Translations under genes and position numbers: made by a program
In this document: one piece after another, positions 33,608-39,425 of the stretch
How the letters are laid out: each line of letters begins with the position of its first letter
How positions within the stretch are numbered: position 1 is the first letter of the stretch
Assembly (NCBI GenBank): GCA_947501885.1
Contig: CANMXN010000004.1
Coordinates: forward strand, 1-39,425
Direction: 5' to 3'
Source: an uncultured Sphingorhabdus sp.
GTDB taxonomy: Bacteria; Pseudomonadota; Alphaproteobacteria; Sphingomonadales; Sphingomonadaceae
DNA length: 39,425 nt
The notes under the pieces: generated by a model
The model's input: only the letters and a program-made list of their open reading frames with translations
What the model was told of the DNA's origin: nothing
The model's database searches: none

Positions 33608-35238
33608 TCTTGCCCCACAATATGCTGTGCTTCTTCTAATGATGTTTTGCCTTCCGCTACCAACATAATCGCTTGAGCATGCAAAGATTGACCATCATCT
33701 AATGCATATTCACGCGCGCGCCCTTCATGGACTAGGTCCATAAGCTGTTCGTCTATTTTAACAAATTCCATAATTGGTGTGCGGCCCGTATAACCTGTCA
33801 TAGAACAATGTGTGCATCCAACAGCATCATAAATTGTATCGGGCACAGCGAGCTTATGCTGCGTAAAAATCTGCTTTTCGCTTTCCGATACTAACCGGGT
33901 TCCTTTACATTCGTTACATAGCAATCGCATCAAGCGCTGTGCAATAACAGCAATAACCGTTGAACCCGTCAAATAAGTATCAATCCCAATATCGGATAAT
34001 CTCGTGAATGCGCCTAATGCACTATTGGTGTGTAATGTAGAAAGGACAAGATGACCTGTTAAGGCCGCACGCAATGCGATATCGGCCGTCTCACGATCTC
34101 TAATTTCTCCAACCATTAAAATATCAGGGTCTTGCCGCAAAAAAGCACGCAAGGCATTAGCGTAATCCAAACCAATTTCGGGTTGCACCTGTACTTGATT
34201 AACACCGTCCAGCAAAATCTCGACAGGATCTTCAACCGTCAAAATCTTCACATCGGGCCTGCGCAAATGATTAAGGCCTGCATATAATGTAGTGGTCTTG
34301 CCGCTGCCCGTTGGCCCCGTCACCAATATCATGCCATTGGGCCGCGCTAGAGCAGCGCGTAACTTCTCTTGCAAATCTTCTCGCAACCCTATGCTATCAA
34401 TCTCTGGCGGAGACTTACTGCGTCCCAAAAGGCGCAATACGATGCTCTCGCCATGTGCAACTGGGGATGTCGATACCCTAATGTCCACATCTTCGCCCAT
34501 ATGCGTATAGGCAATACGTCCATCTTGCGGCAAACGGCTCTCAGATATATCCAATCCAGCCATCACTTTAATGCGCGATGCCACAGCATCAGAAACACTT
34601 TGCGGTGGCCGTTCCATTTCAGTCAATCTGCCATCTAGACGCAGCCTTATTGCCAAATGCCGCGCCATAGGTTCAATATGTACATCCGATGCATTGCGGC
34701 GAACAGCAGTAGCAATAATATTATTGACCAAGCGAATGATGGGCGCTTCGCTACTACCATCCAATAATTTATCAATCTCTTCATTAGATAATATTGCATT
34801 AGATTCTGGCGCATCATCATTACTATCTAATTTTGTGATAGCTTCTAAAATATCCGAAGCACGCCCTACTAAAGGTACAATCTCTTTATCATAAGCAAAA
34901 GCCAAACCATCGATGACCTCTTCATTGGTCGGATCAGACATAACGGCTTCGATTTTACCGTCCTTTTCGTGCAGCGGTAATATTTGTTTACGCCGCAGCC
35001 ATTCAAAATTTATAGTTTCTGGCAGAGTAATATTATCAGGAAATTCATTCGCATTCAATGACCTTACATCTAATACAGTTGATATAGTATCCACCAACTG
35101 TGTTTCGCTAACCAGGCCAAGTTCAGGGAGCATCCGTAATATGCTCATGCCCGTTCGCTCGCTAGCATCACGCACCCGCTGCATTTCGCTCTCGGTTATG
35201 ACACTGCCATCTATCAGTGCTGCTTCAATCGGAATCAA
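33604..35238 (-). CDS. gspE: T2SS ATPase GspE
   Basis: 544 residues. It starts at TTG 35238, with GGAGG 7 nt upstream and no ATG available. An N-terminal GspL-binding domain is followed by the ATPase core: Walker A GPTGSGKT (308-315), VEDPVE Asp box, Walker B DPDILMVGEIRD (370-381) and the His box TGHLVLSTLHTN. The zinc tetracysteine is C441xxC444 and C475xxC478. It powers pseudopilus assembly and is the first gene of the minus-strand T2SS operon. The non-ATG start may limit expression of the whole overlapping operon. Confidence 0.95.
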   Translation of the reverse strand: MIPIEAALIDGSVITESEMQRVRDASERTGMSILRMLPELGLVSETQLVDTISTVLDVRSLNANEFPDNITLPETINFEWLRRKQILPLHEKDGKIEAVMSDPTNEEVIDGLAFAYDKEIVPLVGRASDILEAITKLDSNDDAPESNAILSNEEIDKLLDGSSEAPIIRLVNNIIATAVRRNASDVHIEPMARHLAIRLRLDGRLTEMERPPQSVSDAVASRIKVMAGLDISESRLPQDGRIAYTHMGEDVDIRVSTSPVAHGESIVLRLLGRSKSPPEIDSIGLREDLQEKLRAALARPNGMILVTGPTGSGKTTTLYAGLNHLRRPDVKILTVEDPVEILLDGVNQVQVQPEIGLDYANALRAFLRQDPDILMVGEIRDRETADIALRAALTGHLVLSTLHTNSALGAFTRLSDIGIDTYLTGSTVIAVIAQRLMRLLCNECKGTRLVSESEKQIFTQHKLAVPDTIYDAVGCTHCSMTGYTGRTPIMEFVKIDEQLMDLVHEGRAREYALDDGQSLHAQAIMLVAEGKTSLEEAQHIVGQE

Positions 35239-35373
35239 ATCACAACCTCCCTCTAATTCATCCTAACAATAGTCTTTGATTCTACAAGTTATAACTATAA
35301 ATATGCTTACCAATAATTTTTGACTCTATATTTATATCTGTTCATTGATTTTATTTGCTGTTATATTTGGGTT
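35239..35373. promoter_or_regulatory. Divergent intergenic region between gspE and the TonB-like gene
   Basis: 135 AT-rich bp between two divergent genes must contain the T2SS operon promoter on the minus strand and the promoter of the TonB-like gene. TTGACT (35320-35325) is a possible plus-strand -35, but no good -10 stands out. Confidence 0.35.
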
Positions 35374-36147
35374 ATGGCATTTGTTGTTACAGAGACATGG
35401 ACTAAAAGCCGCATGCAAGCAGCGGCCGATATCATGCATGCAGCATCGTATCATCTCATCCCAAACGGGTTGTATGAGCGCATTCCCAACGACTTAAAAC
35501 GCCCCATTATATTGATACTATCTGCATCGATAAATGCTGCTCTTTTATATGCATTTATAACGCAGAGCATTATCTCCGATGATCTTATCAATAAAAACCA
35601 AGAGCGTTTGGTTGCTATATTTGATTTTAGCCCTGAGAACGAAACTGAAGAAAAACCAACTCCAGAAAAACAAGCCAGCAATCAGGACAATATATCACAA
35701 CAAAATCAACCCATAGAAACCAGCTCCCTATCTATACCAAAAGAATGGTCCGTATCACGCATCAACATTGCACAAAAAAATACATCCGACAATGCCGGAG
35801 ATGATGGCAATGCTGATGATGGAGTATATGATCCTTATGCTGGTGCATCGCCGCAATTAGATCAACAAAAACAAGCGGATTATACCGCAGATTATAGCAA
35901 TATGGATCCCGCATTTGATAAATCCATGTTTGAAGCATGGATAGCAAAGCTGCGTGTGCGTCTGCGCCGTGCCAATGGAACTGTGATGTTATCGGTCACA
36001 TTGGATGATGGACGCATAAAAGATGCACAGATCATAGGCGGTAACGCCAGCATGCCATTGCGATTATTTGTTCGTAATGATGTGATGGGGCAGAAATTAT
36101 TTAATGGCGGTTCAGGCCAAAAATCCTTGCCCGAAATTAGATTGTGA
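35374..36147 (+). CDS. TonB-like energy-transducer family protein
   Basis: 257 residues from ATG 35374; the frame is open to 35320 but with only a TTG there. A basic cytoplasmic N-terminus is followed by one TM helix (PIILILSASINAALLYAFI), then a long acidic, Glu/Pro/Gln-rich periplasmic linker. The C-terminal domain (FEAWIAKLRVRLRRANGTVMLSVTLDDGRIKDAQIIGGN) resembles the TonB C-terminal fold (VSVTLD.dGRI.da). The linker lacks long EP/KP repeats. It is divergent from gspE and beside a secretion locus, so it might energise or brace the T2SS rather than a siderophore receptor; that is inference. Confidence 0.6.
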   Translation: MAFVVTETWTKSRMQAAADIMHAASYHLIPNGLYERIPNDLKRPIILILSASINAALLYAFITQSIISDDLINKNQERLVAIFDFSPENETEEKPTPEKQASNQDNISQQNQPIETSSLSIPKEWSVSRINIAQKNTSDNAGDDGNADDGVYDPYAGASPQLDQQKQADYTADYSNMDPAFDKSMFEAWIAKLRVRLRRANGTVMLSVTLDDGRIKDAQIIGGNASMPLRLFVRNDVMGQKLFNGGSGQKSLPEIRL

Positions 36148-36168
36148 CCTTGTAATAATAGCGCCCGC

Positions 36169-36189
36169 AATTCATTTGGGGAATGAACT
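36169..36189 (+). repeat. Intergenic palindrome matching the in-frame 33 bp element
   Basis: aattcatt-tgggg-aatgaact is the reverse complement of the stem-loop inserted in RHS module E (19922-19954), with one stem mismatch. It lies 22 bp after the TonB-like gene and might also act as a terminator, although no U-tract follows. Confidence 0.6.
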
Positions 36190-36245
36190 CGTAATGCCTT
36201 TGTCTAGAGATCAGTTTAAGTTAGTTCAAACGATCATGCTAGTTC

Positions 36246-36860
36246 TTAAGTACCACACATTGCATTCAATTCATAAAATTCTTCCAAAAGGGCATCGACT
36301 TTTTGCTTGCCATATTGAGATTTGTTATTCGAAAATAAGTCACATACACCCCGGCCATTCAAATCTGTTACAGATAGGTTTGCGCCTCGGCTAATCAAAA
36401 GATGAATTATGTCGAACTGATTAGAATTAGCCGACAGTAATGGCGTTTGCTTAAGCCCATTGACCTGTTCTAGGTCTACGCCATCTAGAATTAAACTTTC
36501 TACAAAATCAAGCCGTCGATGCATTATAGATGAAAAAATAGGACTTGTTTGAATGGATGAATTAGAGAATTTTATGTCTGGATTAATATTAGAATTGATA
36601 AACTCATAAAATATGACTTCTTTATTCTCTTGTATAGATATCCTAATTATTTTCTTACAATTGTTTATATTTTTTTCACAGACTGTAGAAAAATAACTCC
36701 TCCATATACTTGCTTCTCTTCGATCTTCCGAAATTAGATGAAAAACTTCATCTCCTGATATATCGTTACCCGATTGAACTTTATCCCATATTGTATTGGT
36801 ATCTACGCTACAACCAATAAGGCTTAAACTTAAAACGCAGTATATCATTTTACGAAGCAT
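36246..36860 (-). CDS. Ankyrin-repeat lipoprotein, putative immunity to the lipase tip
   Basis: 204 residues from ATG 36860, with AAAGG 9 nt upstream; ATG 36866 overlaps the tip's stop but sits too close to that site. The signal ends SLSLIGC (lipobox LIGC). The mature part contains ankyrin-like repeats (IFSSIMHRRLDFVESLILDG, QTPLLSANSNQFDIIHLLIS, RGANLSVTDLNGRGVCDLF). Periplasmic ankyrin or other solenoid lipoproteins serve as immunity proteins to secreted phospholipases in other bacteria, and this one directly follows a lipase-like tip. Confidence 0.7.
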   Translation of the reverse strand: MLRKMIYCVLSLSLIGCSVDTNTIWDKVQSGNDISGDEVFHLISEDRREASIWRSYFSTVCEKNINNCKKIIRISIQENKEVIFYEFINSNINPDIKFSNSSIQTSPIFSSIMHRRLDFVESLILDGVDLEQVNGLKQTPLLSANSNQFDIIHLLISRGANLSVTDLNGRGVCDLFSNNKSQYGKQKVDALLEEFYELNAMCGT

Positions 36861-36862
36861 AT

Positions 36863-37666
36863 TCATCTACCTTTTAATATACCTCTTACTGTACCAATGG
36901 AATGGTTTAGTAATCCAAATGGATTACCTTCGCCAAGGTAGCGAAAACAGGACCCAATCAAGGTACGTGTTCCCAGTGAATTTGGCACTACAGGGAGCCG
37001 TTGAGCGCCGTTGAGTGGGTCGCCTCGTACAAAAATAGAATTGACATGAGCACCGTTAGCTCTTGATAAGTTAAAATTTGATAATGTAGCATTACTAACA
37101 CCCGCAGGATTGAATACAGTGGTTTCTCTGCCTGTCAATGCCCCTGCAAGTGAAGCAAGCCCACCACCTAGAGAATGACCAGTGAATGAGAGCCCTTTTT
37201 CTCCTACAGCGGCACTTACAGCAGTTGCTAACGATGCCACCTGATTGTTGTATTGCTCAGATGCACCAAAAATTTGTAGACCATTATCATCCACGTCTGC
37301 AAAGCTATCAGATCCACCAAAGGCCACAACCGTTTCTTTCCCGTTTGAAAAAATACCAGCCCGAAAGCCGTTATCATTTTCAAGATCACTTTGTTCTAAT
37401 CCGAAGTCCGATGGGTTCTGCCTCTCAAAACCACCAAAACCAGAACAATTTGTATCATAGGCACATTCTGACAAACCAGCTAGCTGACTATCCGTGGCCA
37501 ATCCCGTCGGATCGATCTTATTCACTGGATCATTGCCGACATAGGCATAGAGGTTATATTGGTCTTCATATCCGATGGGATCGGTTTGGAGGAAGCGGCC
37601 TAGGGTAGGGCTGTAGACACGGGCTTTATAGTAATAAAGCCCCAGCTCAGGCAGCCATATCTGCGT
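36863..37666 (-). CDS. Orphan RHS tip with class 3 lipase-like domain
   Basis: The frame is open from 37666 and has no start before GTG 37525. It encodes [19 protein letters not shown]…[34 protein letters not shown], then a tip of about 210 residues. Counting from the GTG, the tip has GHSLG with nucleophile Ser118, VRGDPLN (Asp169) and LNHSIGTV (His208), a complete serine-hydrolase triad in class 3 lipase order. [13 protein letters not shown] resembles the oxyanion region. A phospholipase A1-type toxin is likely. The core upstream is cut off by a palindromic insertion with stops in the two relevant frames. Confidence 0.72.
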   Translation of the reverse strand, partial: TQIWLPELGLYYYKARVYSPTLGRFLQTDPIGYEDQYNLYAYVGNDPVNKIDPTGLATDSQLAGLSECAYDTNCSGFGGFERQNPSDFGLEQSDLENDNGFRAGIFSNGKETVVAFGGSDSFADVDDNGLQIFGASEQYNNQVASLATAVSAAVGEKGLSFTGHSLGGGLASLAGALTGRETTVFNPAGVSNATLSNFNLSRANGAHVNSIFVRGDPLNGAQRLPVVPNSLGTRTLIGSCFRYLGEGNPFGLLNHSIGTVRGILKGR

Positions 37667-37707
37667 TTACTTCGCCATGTGCCCCGCACATGCTATCTGC
37701 GCAAACT
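37664..37707 (-). repeat. 44 bp palindromic insertion with stops, copy 1
   Basis: Lies between FQY and QIWLPE codons. Stem catgtgc/gcacatg surrounds CCC, with TTCGC on the plus-strand left side. It ends the upstream core frame (…FQYSLRR, TAG) and shifts frame relative to the tip. It is the minus-strand relative of the 42 bp elements, at the same core position. Confidence 0.78.
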
Positions 37708-38300
37708 GTATTGGAACCTGCCTTGGTTGGTTTCATTGGGGATGCCATATGCATCATAACCATTGATCGCAGTCAATGGACCATTCAATAAGCTGTTTAC
37801 AGCAATGACCGAACCTTGATGGTCCTTTTGCAGAAAATAACTTGGACTACCACTAGAGATATTACTTTCTAGCCAATAAACAGGATCATCAACACCGCTG
37901 CCATGCGCATATTCGCGGAGTATAGTATTGCTACCATCAAATTCTGCAATTAATGCATCACCATCATAGAGATATTGCACAATACCTGCGCTGCTATTAT
38001 TGTTAGAGTTATACAAACGACCCAAAGGATCATAATAGACATTGGCGGTTGTTGCGCCATTGGAATTATTCTTGGCCCTGACCAAACGGTTCTCAACATC
38101 ATATTGAAAGCTGACAGTGCCATCTGATATAAGGTTGCCATTGCCATCATAGGTAAAAGCCGCTGGACCTGCGTTTACTTCGCCATGCCCCCAGTATGGC
38201 TCGGGTAAACTATATTGGTTTAATCCATTGGTGGTATAATTGCGATCCACATCATAATGGGCTGTATTGGTATAAGCATCATTGCTGATGAAGTCGCTTT
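37693..38300 (-). pseudogene. RHS core of the lipase module
   Basis: Reads AYTNTAHYDVDRNYTTNGLNQY, an in-frame palindromic insertion (SLPEPYWGHGEVNA), GPAAFTYDGNGN…[11 protein letters not shown]…KDHQGSVIAVN…NQGRFQYSLRR and stops. The core type resembles the split minus-strand RHS gene (DGDALIAEY) more than the plus-strand one. It begins just after the upstream immunity gene, with only a GTG (38250) as possible start. Confidence 0.75.
38172..38211 (-). repeat. In-frame palindromic insertion at NGLNQY
   Basis: The plus strand shows TTCGCC, then imperfect stem gccat/atggc around CCCC. It adds about 14 codons after NGLNQY, a different core position from the other members. Confidence 0.65.
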
Positions 38301-38310
38301 TAACTTAAAT

Positions 38311-38688
38311 TTATTCAAAGATCGAATATTCTTCTAATATTTTAATATCTTCAGAAGACCAATCTAAACCTTCTATATATGAATCTGGATTATATTCATA
38401 AACCGATTTTATTTCTTCATAACTATTTGCTATTAAATCTAAATGCTCAGAATAATTATTGATATCTAATTCATCAAAGAAAGTCCCATCGCATAGATAA
38501 AAACATGTATGACTGATAACAATAAAAACTATATCGTTTTGTTTATCCTTAGGTATGGCTTCATAATAAGAAAACATTTTTTCATGATATTCACTAGAAG
38601 TATTGCTATTACCAGCGTTGATTAAGGCTTTATGCTCAGAGAGATAGCCCATAAGTATTTTTTCAAATATTTGCTTTAGTTTCTTCAT
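38311..38688 (-). CDS. Acidic soluble protein, putative immunity to the basic tip
   Basis: 125 residues, with no signal peptide or TM segment and strongly acidic ([31 protein letters not shown]). Its ATG overlaps the tip's stop by 4 bp. A cytosolic acidic partner beside a very basic tip is typical of nuclease immunity proteins. No family is recognised. Confidence 0.65.
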   Translation of the reverse strand: MKKLKQIFEKILMGYLSEHKALINAGNSNTSSEYHEKMFSYYEAIPKDKQNDIVFIVISHTCFYLCDGTFFDELDINNYSEHLDLIANSYEEIKSVYEYNPDSYIEGLDWSSEDIKILEEYSIFE

Positions 38689-39368
38689 TTTTTCTTTCTT
38701 CTTCCGCCACCTCTTCGTGGGTTATTTCGTATACGTAACTTACCATCAGTAAATACACTGGCTAAAACTTTATTAGTTTTAGGGTGTTTAATTTTCCATT
38801 GTGTACCTCCATGATTAGAAGTGCTTCTCTGCCAAATATTGCTAGTTTCATTATCCTTAAAGCCTTGGCCACCTTTTAAACGTGTAAAACGCTTTTTGCT
38901 ACCAGGCGATGTAGGAGTAGTGAGCTTTTCTCCGCCAATTGCAACGGCTACAGCAGACATTACACTACCTGCACCTGCTGCCTGTGCTTGTGAAACATCG
39001 GAAGTTAATATGATTAATCCAGCAGCCGCTCGAGCACCACTCTCTCCTGGCTCTCCGCGTTGAGGGTTGTCAAGAATACTTTCAGCAATTTCCCGTTTGG
39101 TGGGCCTCTCAGCCTTTTCAGGTTTTACTCCGGTTACAACAATTTCAGGTCCGTCATCTCCCTCACAAGGTACGTCAGGGTCTGTACCTTCACTTGAACA
39201 CTTCCCAGTCGGGTCCACAAAATTAACAGGATCATTGCCTACGTATGCATAGAGGTTATATTGGTCTTCATATCCGATGGGATCGGTTTGGAGGAAGCGG
39301 CCTAGGGTAGGGCTGTAGACACGGGCTTTATAGTAATAAAGCCCCAGCTCAGGCAGCCATATCTGCGT
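38685..39368 (-). CDS. Orphan RHS tip, basic nuclease-like domain
   Basis: The frame is open from 39368; the first start is GTG 39218 at DPTG. The core end is followed by [12 protein letters not shown], an Ala/Gly-rich hydrophobic stretch ([22 protein letters not shown]) and a C-terminal domain of about 75 residues. That domain has [26 protein letters not shown] and [20 protein letters not shown] and ends in a run of Arg/Lys. The 'GFKD…G.IW..D..HGG.HW' pattern resembles small RNase toxins with a colicin E5/D-like (BECR) fold. Nuclease activity is inferred; the acidic cytosolic partner supports it. Confidence 0.6.
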   Translation of the reverse strand, partial: TQIWLPELGLYYYKARVYSPTLGRFLQTDPIGYEDQYNLYAYVGNDPVNFVDPTGKCSSEGTDPDVPCEGDDGPEIVVTGVKPEKAERPTKREIAESILDNPQRGEPGESGARAAAGLIILTSDVSQAQAAGAGSVMSAVAVAIGGEKLTTPTSPGSKKRFTRLKGGQGFKDNETSNIWQRSTSNHGGTQWKIKHPKTNKVLASVFTDGKLRIRNNPRRGGGRRKKK

Positions 39369-39409
39369 TTACTTCGCCATGTGCCCCGCACATGCTATCT
39401 GCGCAAACT
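39366..39409 (-). repeat. 44 bp palindromic insertion with stops, copy 2
   Basis: Same sequence as 37664-37707 at the same core site, next to QIWLPE. The upstream core continues to the right edge (39410-39425, reading AGSNT back to front as the GRFQY region) and off the window. Confidence 0.78.
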
Positions 39410-39425
39410 GTATTGGAACCTGCCT

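Noticed and set aside
36148-36245. Rho-independent terminator after the TonB-like gene
   Set aside because: The stem-loop at 36169-36189 lacks a following T-tract on either strand and matches a dispersed palindrome instead. No convincing terminators were found elsewhere either.

Overview
The window looks like a chromosomal accessory region of an AT-rich alphaproteobacterium, most likely Sphingomonadales. The reasons are a complete, tightly overlapping type II secretion (T2SS) operon, RHS linkers carrying an 'EIVVTG/A'-type motif, and small palindromes with CCTGAA/TTCAGG arms, which I recall as common in sphingomonads. That assignment is inference. No rRNA, tRNA, CRISPR array or transposase was seen.

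Layout. (1) 1-2320, minus strand: a decaying array of RHS C-terminal toxin cassettes, each followed by a lipoprotein (likely immunity) gene. (2) 2321-8024, minus strand: an operon of a small exported YD-repeat protein, a small Cys-containing exported protein, and an RHS shell split into two overlapping genes that each encode a Sec signal peptide; the second carries an HExxxH metalloprotease-like tip. (3) 8025-8379: a divergent promoter region. (4) 8380-13363, plus strand: a mirror operon of a small exported YD protein, a single-chain 1437-residue RHS protein with a phospholipase A2-like tip, and a two-helix membrane protein (likely immunity). (5) 13358-24970, plus strand: about seven orphan modules. 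Each is the last part of the RHS core joined to a different tip and immunity gene, with staggered 5' boundaries. (6) 25041-35238: T2SS genes gspO (plus strand) and gspE-F-G-H-I-J-L-M-C-D-K (minus strand), then a divergent TonB-like gene at 35374-36147. (7) 36246-39425, minus strand: another orphan array (lipase tip with ankyrin lipoprotein; basic nuclease-like tip with acidic cytosolic-type protein) running off the right edge.

How it may work. All full-length RHS proteins have signal peptides rather than PAAR or T6SS adaptor regions, and most predicted immunity proteins are lipoproteins or inner-membrane proteins. The toxins therefore probably pass through or act from the periplasm. A complete T2SS lies between RHS arrays, so T2SS-dependent export of polymorphic RHS toxins is a reasonable, untested hypothesis. 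Orphan tips could replace the expressed tip by recombination in the nearly identical core DNA.

Most unexpected structure: the orphan cores, but not the full-length RHS genes, are studded with short palindromic insertions. They share a TTCGC-like left flank and a CCCC loop but have different, internally complementary stems. Several are exact multiples of three and stay in frame, recalling Rickettsia palindromic elements.
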